Source: Rhodoluna sp.
GTDB lineage: Bacteria > Actinomycetota > Actinomycetes > Actinomycetales > Microbacteriaceae
Direction of reading: 5' to 3'
DNA: 64,000 nucleotides
Assembly (NCBI RefSeq): GCF_024639375.1
Contig: NZ_JAHEIM010000002.1
Location: forward strand, 1 to 64,000
Positions 10,040 through 19,822 of this stretch are shown in pieces. The notes under the pieces were generated by a model that saw only the letters and a program-made list of their open reading frames with translations, searched no databases and had not been told where the DNA came from. A program made the position numbers and the translations under genes. Positions within the stretch are counted from its first letter, which is position 1; each line of letters begins with the position of its first letter.

Positions 10040-10665
10040 TGGCCGATGTTCGACCGTCATCTCCGCAGCAAGCTTGGCTGGCAATGAAGGAAGGCAACCA
10101 GCGTTTTGTTGGTGGCACTCCAGCGCACCCTCGCCAAGACATCGATCGTCGTTCATCGCTGGCAGCAAAGCAGATTCCGTTCGCTGCACTTTTTGGTTGT
10201 GCCGACTCGCGCCTATCCGCGGAAATTATTTTTGATGTTGGTCTGGGCGATCTATTTGTAGTTCGAAATGCCGGCCAGGTTATCGCCGAAACAATTCTGG
10301 GCTCACTTGAATACTCGGTAGAGGTTCTTGGCGTGCCATTGATTTTGGTGCTCGGTCACGATGAGTGCGGTGCAATTCGCGCAACGATCGATGCCACCGA
10401 GGGCAAACTTAATTCTGAAGGTGAATTCATTCACGACCTAGTCGAACGAATTCGACCTACCGTTCTTGAAGCAAACGCTGCCGGATTTCACGACATCGAC
10501 GATGTCACCGCATTGCACATCAAAGACACCATCAATGAGCTTCTAACCAGAAGCAAACTAATTGCCAAAGCCGTTGCCTCGGGCAAACTAGCCGTTGTGG
10601 GGGCCAACTACAAGCTCACCGCCGGTGAAGTTCATCCCTTGGTAATGTTTGGCGACATCAACTAA
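10039..10665 (+). CDS. Beta-carbonic anhydrase
   Basis: [38 protein letters not shown]. Confidence 0.93.
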   Translation: MADVRPSSPQQAWLAMKEGNQRFVGGTPAHPRQDIDRRSSLAAKQIPFAALFGCADSRLSAEIIFDVGLGDLFVVRNAGQVIAETILGSLEYSVEVLGVPLILVLGHDECGAIRATIDATEGKLNSEGEFIHDLVERIRPTVLEANAAGFHDIDDVTALHIKDTINELLTRSKLIAKAVASGKLAVVGANYKLTAGEVHPLVMFGDIN

Positions 10666-10694
10666 CAAGCCACAGACTACGAAAGGTCAACATC

Positions 10695-12083
10695 GTGGAA
10701 TTTCGCATCGAACACGACACCATGGGCGAGGTAAAGGTTCCGGTAAACGCGCTTTACCGTGCCCAGACCCAGCGAGCAGTAGAAAACTTTCCAATCTCTG
10801 GCACCACGCTTGAGCGCGCTCACATCGCAGCTCTGGCTCAGATCAAGAAGGCTGCTGCCCTAGCGAACGCAAAACTTGGTGTGCTTGATTCGGCCGTCGC
10901 TAAAGCGATTGCCGATGCTGCGGATGCGGTTATCTCAGGCAAGCACGATGGCGAATTTCCGGTTGACATTTTTCAGACCGGTTCGGGCACATCTTCAAAC
11001 ATGAACATGAACGAGGTGCTGGCCACCTTGGCCACCACAGGCCTGGGTTCAGCTGTGCACCCAAACGACCACGTAAACGCCTCACAGTCCTCGAACGACG
11101 TATTCCCTACTTCGGTTCACGTTGCTGTGACAGCCGCCCTGATCAACGACCTGCTGCCGGCGCTAGATCACCTAGCGACCGCGCTAGAAGAAAAGCGTGA
11201 CCTGTGGAAAACAGTTGTTAAAGCTGGACGCACCCACTTGATGGATGCAACCCCGGTTACCCTTGGTCAAGAGTTTGGTGGCTACGCTGCACAGATTCGC
11301 TACGCAATTGAGCGTGTGCAATCAACCATCGGTCGCACCGCCGAGGTTCCACTGGGTGGCACCGCGGTTGGCACGGGCATCAACACCCCTAAGGGTTTCC
11401 CGCAAGAAGTAATTCGCTTGCTTGCCGAAGAGACCAAGTTGCCAATCACCGAAGCTCGTGACCACTTTGAAGCTCAGGGTGCCCGCGATGCACTTGTTGA
11501 AGCCTCTGGTGCACTGCGCGTGCTTGCAGTTTCACTGACCAAAATCAACAACGACTTGCGCTGGATGGGTTCGGGCCCAAACGCTGGTCTTGCCGAACTT
11601 CACATCCCAGACCTTCAGCCTGGATCATCAATCATGCCGGGCAAGGTAAACCCTGTTGTTCCAGAAGCAGTAATGATGGTTTGCGCACGAGTCATCGGCA
11701 ACGATGCAACTGTTGCTTGGGCCGGCGCAACTGGCAACTTCGAATTGAACGTAGCAATTCCGGTAATGGGCAATGCACTGCTTGAGTCGATTCGTTTATT
11801 GAGCAACTCAATGCGTTTGCTTGCCGACAAGACTGTGAAAGGTCTTGAGGCAAATGAGACTCGCGCTCGCGCTCTTGCAGAGTCAAGCCCATCAATCGTG
11901 ACCCCACTCAACAAGTACATCGGCTACGAAGCAGCAGCAAAGATTGCCAAGCACTCGGTAGCCAAGGGCCTAACCGTGCGCGAGGCAACAATCGAACTCG
12001 GATACGTTGATGGCGAGAAGCTGACCATGGAGCAACTTGACAAGGCTTTGGATGTTTTGTCGATGACTAGCCCCGGGCTATAA
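10695..12083 (+). CDS. fumC: Class II fumarate hydratase
   Basis: [28 protein letters not shown] start. Confidence 0.96.
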   Translation: MEFRIEHDTMGEVKVPVNALYRAQTQRAVENFPISGTTLERAHIAALAQIKKAAALANAKLGVLDSAVAKAIADAADAVISGKHDGEFPVDIFQTGSGTSSNMNMNEVLATLATTGLGSAVHPNDHVNASQSSNDVFPTSVHVAVTAALINDLLPALDHLATALEEKRDLWKTVVKAGRTHLMDATPVTLGQEFGGYAAQIRYAIERVQSTIGRTAEVPLGGTAVGTGINTPKGFPQEVIRLLAEETKLPITEARDHFEAQGARDALVEASGALRVLAVSLTKINNDLRWMGSGPNAGLAELHIPDLQPGSSIMPGKVNPVVPEAVMMVCARVIGNDATVAWAGATGNFELNVAIPVMGNALLESIRLLSNSMRLLADKTVKGLEANETRARALAESSPSIVTPLNKYIGYEAAAKIAKHSVAKGLTVREATIELGYVDGEKLTMEQLDKALDVLSMTSPGL

Positions 12084-12085
12084 AA

Positions 12086-12553
12086 CTAAACGCTGCCCAC
12101 TAAGGCAGCAGCAAAACCAAACAACAGGTATGGGCCGAGCGCAACGCTCGAGCCCATTCTTGTTTTTCGAAGCAAAAGCATTAGCAACACAAACACTGTT
12201 GCAGCCATAAATCCGGCAACCAGCGCCAGCAAAGGTGAAAGCGCGCTGAACCAACCGAGCGCTAAAGACATGCCGGTGATCAACTTCACATCACCCATGC
12301 CTAAATCCGCGAACCGATTCACCAACAGCCCAACAACAAAAGCAACGATGGCAGCAATTGCGGCCATGCCCATCCGAAGCCAATCACCGCCCACCAACCC
12401 GGCAATCAACTGACCTAATAATGCAATTGGCATCAACGGCAATACCAGCTTGTTAGGCAAGCGATGTTCCCTGACGTCGATGCGCGCCAGCGGAACAGCA
12501 ACGGCGAGCAAGTAGGCCGGGCCAAGCAGGGCAAAAATGTGATCCATACCCAA
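12086..12553 (-). CDS. A24-family prepilin peptidase-like membrane protein
   Basis: ARIDVREHRLPNKLV and FADLGMGDVKLI aspartyl protease motifs. Confidence 0.85.
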   Translation of the reverse strand: MGMDHIFALLGPAYLLAVAVPLARIDVREHRLPNKLVLPLMPIALLGQLIAGLVGGDWLRMGMAAIAAIVAFVVGLLVNRFADLGMGDVKLITGMSLALGWFSALSPLLALVAGFMAATVFVLLMLLLRKTRMGSSVALGPYLLFGFAAALVGSV

Positions 12554-12573
12554 AGGCTAAAAGTTAAGCCAAA

Positions 12574-12601
12574 GCGCCCCCGGGGTTATCCCCAGAGGCG
12601 C
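12574..12601 (-). terminator. GC-rich hairpin terminator downstream of the PhoH-like gene
   Basis: GCGCCtctGGGGATAACCCCgggGGCGC between 12086-12553 and 12614 genes. Confidence 0.5.
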
Positions 12602-12613
12602 CCCAGTAGCTAA

Positions 12614-13942
12614 TTAGTTGTCGAGTAGGTCGGTGACCAATGCCGCAATTGCCGAACGCTCTGCGCGCTGCAGAGTCATGTGGGCAAACAACTCGTGGTT
12701 CTTCAAGGACTCAATAACTGCCGCGATGCCGTCGTGACGACCAACGCGAAGGTTGTCGCGCTGTGCCACGTCGTGAGTCAAAACAACTTTGGCGTTCTGA
12801 CCGATGCGTGAAAGCACGGTGAGCAAGGTGTTGCGCTCAAGTGATTGCGCCTCATCAACAATTACGAATGCATCGTGTAGTGAACGACCGCGGATGTGGG
12901 TCAACGGCAAAATCTCCAGCAAGCCACGGTCAACGATGTGATCGATAACTTCTTTAGAAACCAATGGGCCAAGGGTGTCAAAGATTGCCTGACCCCATGG
13001 GTTCATCTTTTCGTTCTCAGAACCTGGCAGGTAGCCGAGCTCCTGCCCGCCAACCGCAAAGATTGGGCGGAACACGATGATTTTTTTGTGCTGGCGACGT
13101 TCAAGCACTGCTTCAAGACCAGCAAGAAGCGCCATTGCTGACTTGCCGGTTCCTGCGCGACCACCAAGAGAGACAATGCCGATCTCAGGGTCAAGCAATA
13201 CGTCGATAGCCAAGCGCTGCTCAGCTGAACGACCGTGAACTCCAAACACATCGCGATCGCCGCGAACAAGTTTTACTTTGCCGCCTTTTTCAACGCGACC
13301 AAGTGCGTGACCGCGCTCAGATGAAATAACTAATCCGGTGTTGATTGGCATCTGTGCAACATCTTTGTGCTTGATCACTTCGGTGTCATAAAGATCAGAC
13401 ATCTCATCAGCCGACAATGCCAATTCGGCAATGCCAGTCCAACCAGAATCAACCGCGTTGTCGTTGCGGTATTCATCGGCACTCATACCAAGTGCAGATG
13501 CCTTCACACGAAGGGGCAAGTCTTTTGAAACTAGAGTGACGTTCTTGCCTTCGCTTGCCAGGTTGAATGCAACTGCAAGAATTCTGCTGTCGTTGTCGCC
13601 CAACTGAAAACCTGCTGGCAACACTGACTGGTCAATGTGGTTTAGCTCAACGCGAAGAAAACCGCCCTCGCCAACTTCCATAGGAAAATCTAGGCGCTCG
13701 TGTTCGATGCGCAGGTCGTCTAGGTGACGAAGAGCTTGGCGTGCGTAATAACCGATTTCTGGGTCGTGACGCTTTTTCTCTAGCTCGTTAATAACAATGA
13801 TCGGAATTACGACTTCTTGTTCTTTGAATTTGAAGAGAGCTTTTGGGTCTGAAAGCAAAACCGAGGTGTCTAAAACATAAGTCTTAGTTGCCTGACTTGT
13901 TGTTGCCGATTTTGATTTAGATGTTGCTGCTGCTTTAGCCAC
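12614..13942 (-). CDS. PhoH-family ATPase with N-terminal PIN domain
   Basis: [14 protein letters not shown] (PIN), [29 protein letters not shown]. Confidence 0.93.
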   Translation of the reverse strand: MAKAAATSKSKSATTSQATKTYVLDTSVLLSDPKALFKFKEQEVVIPIIVINELEKKRHDPEIGYYARQALRHLDDLRIEHERLDFPMEVGEGGFLRVELNHIDQSVLPAGFQLGDNDSRILAVAFNLASEGKNVTLVSKDLPLRVKASALGMSADEYRNDNAVDSGWTGIAELALSADEMSDLYDTEVIKHKDVAQMPINTGLVISSERGHALGRVEKGGKVKLVRGDRDVFGVHGRSAEQRLAIDVLLDPEIGIVSLGGRAGTGKSAMALLAGLEAVLERRQHKKIIVFRPIFAVGGQELGYLPGSENEKMNPWGQAIFDTLGPLVSKEVIDHIVDRGLLEILPLTHIRGRSLHDAFVIVDEAQSLERNTLLTVLSRIGQNAKVVLTHDVAQRDNLRVGRHDGIAAVIESLKNHELFAHMTLQRAERSAIAALVTDLLDN

Positions 13943-14061
13943 CTAAGCTCCTTCGTTTCAGCTTGGTGTCAAACTACGCCCGCCAGTGGTCGGCTCGGCG
14001 GCATGACACGCCCGACTGCGGATTTGTTATTTTGTGTTCACCTGGCGGTCACAAAGTGAAA

Positions 14062-14823
14062 TTAGGCCCCGAAACGGCGGTGCCTAGATTCAAAGGCGCG
14101 AATGGCTCGGAGGAAGTCCACCCGTCGGAAATCGGGCCACAGGGCCTCTTCAAAATAGAGCTCCGAGTTGCTGCTTTGCCACAGCAAGAAGCCCGAGAGG
14201 CGCTGCTCCCCCGAGGTTCGAATGATTAGGTCTGGGTCTGGCTGGCCGCCGGTATAAAGATGCTCGGTAATCAACTCGGGCGTCAACATTTCGGCCAAAT
14301 CTTCAACGCTGGTGCCGTGGCCGGCGTGAGTCTTCAAGATGTCTCGCATTGCGTCGGCAATCTCTTTGCGGCCACCGTAGCCCACAGCCAAATTCACATG
14401 CAAGCCTCGGATTTTCTCAGTGGCTTTTTCGGCTGCTTCGATTTGCTGCAATAGATCAATCGGCAACGATTCACGATCGCCCACCAACTGAATCTTGAAC
14501 TTCTTGATTTGAGCTAGGTCGGTGGCAACTGCACCAATGATGGCAAGTAAGTCTTTTAGCTCTTCTGATTCGCGCTTTACCAGGTTGTCGGTCGACAGCA
14601 TGTAGAGGGTGACTACCTTGATGCCAATCTCGTCACACCATCCGAGGAATTCAAAAATCTTTTGTGCACCTGCGGCATGACCGTGCTTGGCTTTGGCCCC
14701 CGCGCGACGCTCGGCCCAGCGACGGTTGCCATCCAACATCACGGCAACGTGCTTGGGCAGGTCGGCCGCATTGAGACTCTGCTCGAGTGAGCGCTCATAC
14801 AGCCGGTAAATCAGGTTTCGCAC
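14062..14823 (-). CDS. uppS: Isoprenyl transferase (di-trans,poly-cis-undecaprenyl diphosphate synthase family)
   Basis: HVAVMLDGNRRWAERRA, RTSGEQRLSGFLLWQSSNSELYF. Confidence 0.95.
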   Translation of the reverse strand: MRNLIYRLYERSLEQSLNAADLPKHVAVMLDGNRRWAERRAGAKAKHGHAAGAQKIFEFLGWCDEIGIKVVTLYMLSTDNLVKRESEELKDLLAIIGAVATDLAQIKKFKIQLVGDRESLPIDLLQQIEAAEKATEKIRGLHVNLAVGYGGRKEIADAMRDILKTHAGHGTSVEDLAEMLTPELITEHLYTGGQPDPDLIIRTSGEQRLSGFLLWQSSNSELYFEEALWPDFRRVDFLRAIRAFESRHRRFGA

Positions 14824-14862
14824 TCGATAAGGCTACTTGAACGAGGGGTCTAGAGTTGCCTT

Positions 14863-15588
14863 ATGAGCGATTGGCGCAAAGACGAGGGCCTGCCCGGCTA
14901 CCTGCCGGTATCCGAGGGTTATGCCACTGCGCCAGATGAGAAAAAACCAAGTTGGCGAGGCTGGATTCACACCGGTGTATTGCCACTGGTGATTGCCGGC
15001 GGAATCGTGCTGATTGTGTTGGCCAATGGCACGCCGGCCAAAATATCTTCGGCGATATTTTTTGCAACTTCGATTTTGTTGTTCGGCAACTCGGCTCTGT
15101 ATCACCGCTTCAACTGGAAGCCAAAGGTCAAGGTTGCGCTGAAGCGCATCGACCACGCAAACATCTTCTTGTTGATTGCCGGCAGTTACACGCCAATCAC
15201 ATGGTTAGCTTTGCCTAAAGAAAAAGCTCTGATGCTGATGATTATTATTTGGGGCACCGCACTCCTGGGAATCGGCTTCAGAATTTTTTGGATCAGCGCA
15301 CCACGCTGGTTGTATGTGCCAATTTATGTGGGCATGGGATGGGCGGCCATCGCCTATGTGGTGGATTTCATGAACGCAAATGCGCCAATGATGATTTTGA
15401 TTTTGGCCGGTGGCCTTTGCTACACACTTGGCGCTGTGGTTTACGGTCTAAAAAAGCCAAACCCTATCCCGGGTCATTTTGGTTTTCATGAGATTTTTCA
15501 CACCTTCACGGTGTTGGCATTCATGAGCCACTGGGCCGGAGTGCTACTTATTGCGCTTTCGCCCGCTGCTGGCAGCTTCGGCCTCTAA
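14863..15588 (+). CDS. Hemolysin III family (TrhA/YqfA-like) membrane protein
   Basis: NSALYHRFNWKPKVKVALKRIDHANIFLLIAGSYTPI, FHEIFHTFTVLAFMSHW. Confidence 0.93.
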   Translation: MSDWRKDEGLPGYLPVSEGYATAPDEKKPSWRGWIHTGVLPLVIAGGIVLIVLANGTPAKISSAIFFATSILLFGNSALYHRFNWKPKVKVALKRIDHANIFLLIAGSYTPITWLALPKEKALMLMIIIWGTALLGIGFRIFWISAPRWLYVPIYVGMGWAAIAYVVDFMNANAPMMILILAGGLCYTLGAVVYGLKKPNPIPGHFGFHEIFHTFTVLAFMSHWAGVLLIALSPAAGSFGL

Positions 15589-15786
15589 CTTCGCCGCAAT
15601 TTCGGCGCGGTAGCGAACTCGTCTAACTCGGCGAACCATGTCAAAAATAATGAAGATGGCACCTGCAGCCACAAAGAAAGTGGCCAAAAAGCCAATCGTG
15701 CCCGGGCTGTACCAAGTCTGCGAGGGGTCGGTAGAGGGTGATGGGCTTGGTGTGGCGGCCAACAGGTTGAAAAAGAAATTCTTCAT
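15544..15786 (-). CDS. Small single-TM protein
   Basis: TM segment GTIGFLATFFVAAGAIFIIFDMVRRVRRVRYRAEIAAKLEAEA; convergent overlap with hemolysin III gene. Confidence 0.7.
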   Translation of the reverse strand: MKNFFFNLLAATPSPSPSTDPSQTWYSPGTIGFLATFFVAAGAIFIIFDMVRRVRRVRYRAEIAAKLEAEAASSGRKRNK

Positions 15787-15811
15787 TGCTTAAGTATGTA
15801 GCCTTAAAGCA

Positions 15812-16213
15812 ATGACCTCTCAATCAGACCTTTTAGCCGACCGCTACGGCACCAGCCGCGTGCCTGCTAGCCGCAAGCGCCTTGGCGTAATTGCCCTTGC
15901 CGTGGTGCTGCTGTTGGGTTTTCTGGCCTTGGCGCTCAGCGTGGCCTTTGCCGAGGCCAACAAGCTTGAAACCAAAGACCTCGGATACCAGATTCTCAGC
16001 CCCCAGCAGGCTTTGGTGAAGTTTGAAGTGAAATCTCCCAATGATACCGAAATCACCTGCGCAATCAAGGTTCTGAGCCAAAGCTTTGCCGTGGTGGGTT
16101 ATCGCGAGGTGCCGGTTTCGGCGCTGGCCGGGCAACCGCAACAGTTTGAAACTCTGGTGAACACCACCCAATTGGGCGTCTCTGGATTAGTCGACAAATG
16201 TTGGCGCAAATAA
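15812..16213 (+). CDS. DUF4307-like membrane protein
   Basis: DRYGTSR..., TM, TCAIKVLSQSFAVVGYREVPV. Confidence 0.8.
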   Translation: MTSQSDLLADRYGTSRVPASRKRLGVIALAVVLLLGFLALALSVAFAEANKLETKDLGYQILSPQQALVKFEVKSPNDTEITCAIKVLSQSFAVVGYREVPVSALAGQPQQFETLVNTTQLGVSGLVDKCWRK

Positions 16214-16225
16214 ACTAGAGGGATT

Positions 16226-16714
16226 ATGTCTGAAAACGCAGAAGCAACCTGGCTCACCCAAGAGGCCTACGATCGTCTGGCCAGCGAACTTGAGTATTTG
16301 CTAACCGTCGCTCGCGCCGACATTGCCAAGAAGATTCAAGAGGCTCGTGAAGAAGGCGACCTTAAAGAAAACGGTGGCTACCACGCTGCCAAAGAAGAGC
16401 AAGGCAAAATCGAAGCCCGCGCTGCTCGCCTAGAGAACATCTTGGCTAACGCAGTGGTTGGCGAAGCTCGTGAGTCGAACGGCATCGTCGAGCAAGGCAC
16501 TGTTGTGCGCCTCGAAATGAACGGCAGTGAACTTGAATTCTTGCTTGGCAGCGCCGAGATTGCCGAAGGCAGCGACATTGAGGTTTACAGCCCAGACTCA
16601 CCAATCGGTGCAGCAATCATGGGAGCCAAAGTTGGCGACAAGGTTAAGTTCTTTGCGCCAAACGGCCGCGAACGAGTAATTGAAATTCTCGAAGTCAAAA
16701 ACTTTTTAGGCTAA
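16226..16714 (+). CDS. greA: Transcription elongation factor GreA
   Basis: WLTQEAYDRLASELEYL, REEGDLKENGGYHAAKEEQG. Confidence 0.96.
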   Translation: MSENAEATWLTQEAYDRLASELEYLLTVARADIAKKIQEAREEGDLKENGGYHAAKEEQGKIEARAARLENILANAVVGEARESNGIVEQGTVVRLEMNGSELEFLLGSAEIAEGSDIEVYSPDSPIGAAIMGAKVGDKVKFFAPNGRERVIEILEVKNFLG

Positions 16715-17958
16715 AGAGTTTCGGCTTCGATGCGAGCTTTTAGTCCCGCATCTTGCAGAGCCTTCAAAACTCGCTGGCGGTGTTCGTGGCCAGTGGTCTC
16801 AATGCTCATGCGCAATTCAACTTCAGTAACTTCTAGACCCTTGCCGTGGCGAGTGTGCAAAACCTCAACCACGTTTCCGTGCGCAGCAGCAATTGCTTGT
16901 GCAGTCTTTACCAATTGACCTGGGCGGTCTGGCAGCAATACCGAAATTGTTGTGTAGCGCTCTGAGGCGGCTAATCCGTGGCCAATAACTTTTTGCATTA
17001 GCAACGGGTCGATGTTGCCGCCACTTAGCACCGCAACAGTTGTGCCTTTTGGTTTCACAACACCAGACATCAGCGCAGCAACAGCAACAGCACCTGCCGG
17101 TTCGACAACCTGTTTGGCGCGTTCAAGCAAAACCACAATTGCCTTCGCAATTTCGTCGTCGCTCACAGTTACAACTTTGTCGATGTGCTTCTTGATTAGT
17201 TCAAAAGGAATGCGGCCCGGTTTGTTTACCGCGATGCCATCGGCGATGGTTGGTGTTGCGTGAATCTCAACAACCTTGCCTGCTTTAAGTGAAGGCACAT
17301 AAGAGGCCGCGTGCTCAGATTGCACACCAATAACTTTGATTTTGCGGCCAGCCTCGGCAGCACGAAGTTTTGCAGCCACGGCAACACCAGCGGCAAGACC
17401 GCCACCGCCAATCGCAACCAGGATGGTGTCAACGTCGTCCACTTGATCCATGATTTCAAGACCAACCGTGCCCTGACCCTGAATAACATCAATGTGGTCA
17501 TAAGGCGGAATAAAGATTGCACCCTTTTTAGTGGCATAAGCCTGTGCAGCTGCGAGAGTTTCGGCAAACACCGAACCTTCGAGAACTACATTTGCGCCAT
17601 AGTTTTGGGTTGCCTGAAACTTAGGCAATGAAGCGCCAACCGGCATAAAGATTGTGGCCTTGATGCCAAGTTTTTTGGCAGCTAGAGCAACGCCCTGGGC
17701 GTGGTTGCCTGCGCTGGCTGCAACAACGCCCTTGCGGCGTTCTGCTGCGGATAGCTTTGACATGCGGTTATAGGCGCCGCGAAGTTTGTAGGCACCGGTG
17801 CGCTGAAGGTTTTCACACTTTAGAAAAACCTCGTGGCCAACAATTTGTGAGAGGTAGTTGCTGTGAAGCACCGGCGTCTCAATTGCAACCTGAGCAACCA
17901 CATCGTGGGCGAGTTCAAACTCGGCAAGAGTTGGTGCTTTCACGGCTGGCGCTGGCAT
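16711..17958 (-). CDS. ilvA: Threonine ammonia-lyase
   Basis: KCENLQRTGAYKLRGA, SAGNHAQGVA, C-terminal ACT domain. Confidence 0.95.
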   Translation of the reverse strand: MPAPAVKAPTLAEFELAHDVVAQVAIETPVLHSNYLSQIVGHEVFLKCENLQRTGAYKLRGAYNRMSKLSAAERRKGVVAASAGNHAQGVALAAKKLGIKATIFMPVGASLPKFQATQNYGANVVLEGSVFAETLAAAQAYATKKGAIFIPPYDHIDVIQGQGTVGLEIMDQVDDVDTILVAIGGGGLAAGVAVAAKLRAAEAGRKIKVIGVQSEHAASYVPSLKAGKVVEIHATPTIADGIAVNKPGRIPFELIKKHIDKVVTVSDDEIAKAIVVLLERAKQVVEPAGAVAVAALMSGVVKPKGTTVAVLSGGNIDPLLMQKVIGHGLAASERYTTISVLLPDRPGQLVKTAQAIAAAHGNVVEVLHTRHGKGLEVTEVELRMSIETTGHEHRQRVLKALQDAGLKARIEAETL

Positions 17959-18001
17959 TTAGACCTCACTAGAAATTTGTGCTTCTAGCAGTCTAGTTTG
18001 C

Positions 18002-18892
18002 CTAGAACTTAGAGCCGATTTCTCGCAGTCGTGCGATTCGCTTTGGAATCGGCGGGTGGGTCGAAAATACGCGCTCAATCAGACCAGGCTTGATTGGGTC
18101 GGCAATATACATGTGAGCCATTGATGCGCTGGCACGACGAAGTGGGCGACCATATTGACCAAGCTTCTCGAGTGCGCTGGCTAGACCCTCCGGGAATCTT
18201 GTTGTTTCGGCGCCACTGGCGTCGGCGAGATATTCACGCTGACGCGACACCGCCGCCGAAACAATCGGACCAATGAACCATGCAATGATGCTGGCGGCAA
18301 TACCCACCAAAAGCAACACGGCACCAAGGCCATTGTCTTTGCTGTCGCGACGATCGCCACCGGCAAAGAATGACATGCGAATCGCCATGTCGGCAATGAT
18401 GCCAATTGCACTAACCAAACCAAAAACAATTGTTGAAACTCGAATGTCGTAATTCTTTACGTGGCCCAATTCGTGAGCCATCACGCCTTCAAGTTCACGG
18501 TCATCCATGATTTCGAGCAAACCCGTTGTAGCTGCAACCACGGCGTGCTTAGGGTCACGGCCAGTTGCAAAGGCATTCGGCGCGGGGTCGTTGATTATGT
18601 AAACCTTTGGCATCGGCATTCCCTGAGAGATGGCAAGGTTCTCAACCGTGCGCCACAGTCTTGGGTTGTCGGCTTTTTGAATCTGGTGCGCGCCACTCAT
18701 TGCAATAGCTAGTGAACTTGCCACAAAATATTGAATCAGTGCGTAACCGAAGACGAACGCAATTATCCAAAGCGCACTTGAACCATTGCCGGTTGAATAA
18801 CCCCACCAATAAGAAAGCCCGCCGATTAGGGCAACGAACAAACCAATGATGATGAACGTGTTGCGCTTATTAGCCGCGATTGCGGAATACAT
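18002..18892 (-). CDS. htpX: HtpX-like zinc metalloprotease
   Basis: GVMAHELGHVKNYDI, N-terminal TM segments. Confidence 0.95.
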   Translation of the reverse strand: MYSAIAANKRNTFIIIGLFVALIGGLSYWWGYSTGNGSSALWIIAFVFGYALIQYFVASSLAIAMSGAHQIQKADNPRLWRTVENLAISQGMPMPKVYIINDPAPNAFATGRDPKHAVVAATTGLLEIMDDRELEGVMAHELGHVKNYDIRVSTIVFGLVSAIGIIADMAIRMSFFAGGDRRDSKDNGLGAVLLLVGIAASIIAWFIGPIVSAAVSRQREYLADASGAETTRFPEGLASALEKLGQYGRPLRRASASMAHMYIADPIKPGLIERVFSTHPPIPKRIARLREIGSKF

Positions 18893-18927
18893 CTATCCCC
18901 TTGAAAAAAAGCGTGAAGAAGTTTGAG

Positions 18928-19497
18928 TTAGAACTTAACCGCAGGAGCATCGGCGATAGCTGCTGAGTCAGCAACCTCGAAGAATTCGCGCTCCTTGAAG
19001 CCTAGACCGCGCACAAACAAAACCTGAGGGAACTGCTTGATTTTGGTGTTTAGCTCGCGCACGCCGCCGTTGTAAAAACGGCGAGCTGCCATGATCTTGT
19101 CTTCGGTGTCGGTCAGCTCAGCCTGCAAGCTCAAGAAGTTCTGATTGGCCTGCAACTGAGGGTAAGCCTCGGCAACAGCAAACAGGCTCTTCATGGCGTT
19201 TGAGAAATCGCCCTCGGCCTTAGCCGCCGCCGCCGGGTGAGCAAGAACCTCCGGGTTCACAGTTGCGGCACGAGCCTTGGTTACGTTTTCGAAGACGGCC
19301 TTCTCGTGAGTGGCATAGCCCTTAACGGTCTCAATCAAGTTTGGAATAAGGTCCGCACGGCGCTTTAGTTGCACGGTGATGTCGCTCCAAGCCTCGTCAA
19401 CGCGAACGTTTAGACGAACAAGGCCGTTGTAGGTAGCCCAAAGAAAAATGCCAACGATCGCAACTACGGCGATCACAATGATGAGTGTGTAGTTCAT
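18928..19497 (-). CDS. lemA: LemA family protein
   Basis: NGLVRLNVRVDEAWSDITVQLKRRADLIPNLIETVKGYATHEK. Confidence 0.95.
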   Translation of the reverse strand: MNYTLIIVIAVVAIVGIFLWATYNGLVRLNVRVDEAWSDITVQLKRRADLIPNLIETVKGYATHEKAVFENVTKARAATVNPEVLAHPAAAAKAEGDFSNAMKSLFAVAEAYPQLQANQNFLSLQAELTDTEDKIMAARRFYNGGVRELNTKIKQFPQVLFVRGLGFKEREFFEVADSAAIADAPAVKF

Positions 19498-19536
19498 GGG
19501 TCAATGGTAAATCTGCGGATGGGCTGCGCCTATGGC

Positions 19537-19564
19537 TTTCAGGTAATTCACAAGAAACTCACAA
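19537..19564 (+). promoter_or_regulatory. Triple direct-repeat candidate response-regulator box (TTTCAGG-N3-TTCACAA-N4-CTCACAA)
   Basis: 10- and 11-bp spaced repeats, same layout as 61101-61128. Confidence 0.45.
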
Positions 19565-19569
19565 CATTG

Positions 19570-19701
19570 GAGCTCAGGTGACCTTCGGGTCCTCAACTAG
19601 AGCGGAGACTCTCACCCCTCCCCAGCCTTCGGCCGGGGCCCCAAGCGTGGGTCTCGCAGCCACGGACAGTAAATAAAAAACCTCCCGAAGGAGGTTTTTT
19701 A
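19570..19701. ncRNA. Candidate structured intergenic RNA, strand uncertain
   Basis: Hairpins GACC-TTCG-GGTC, CCCCaGCCTTCGGCcGGGG, CGTGG...CCACG followed by terminator hairpin with T-run. Confidence 0.25.
19676..19701. terminator. Bidirectional rho-independent terminator
   Basis: AAAAAACCTCCCGAAGGAGGTTTTTT. Confidence 0.85.
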
Positions 19702-19702
19702 G

Positions 19703-19775
19703 TGCCCCTAGTGGGACTCGAACCCACACTGTGACGATTTTAAGTCGTCTGCCTCTGCCATTGGGCTATAGGGGC
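19703..19775 (-). tRNA. tRNA-Leu(UAA), short variable loop
   Basis: GCCCCTATAGCCCAATGGCAGAGGCAGACGACTTAAAATCGTCACAGTGTGGGTTCGAGTCCCACTAGGGGCA folds as a cloverleaf; loop CTTAAAA gives anticodon TAA. Confidence 0.88.
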
Positions 19776-19782
19776 GAAAGCA

Positions 19783-19811
19783 AAAAGGGCACCCAGTGGG
19801 CGCCCTTTTTG
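19783..19811. terminator. Rho-independent terminator downstream of ndh
   Basis: AAAAAGGGCaCCCAGTGGGcGCCCTTTTT. Confidence 0.8.
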
Positions 19812-19822
19812 TGAATCTCTAA

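Noticed and set aside
19485-19676. 63-aa plus-strand ORF MCSSWVNGKSADGLRL...
   Set aside because: Overlaps the lemA start antisense and runs through the hairpin-rich element; composition not protein-like.
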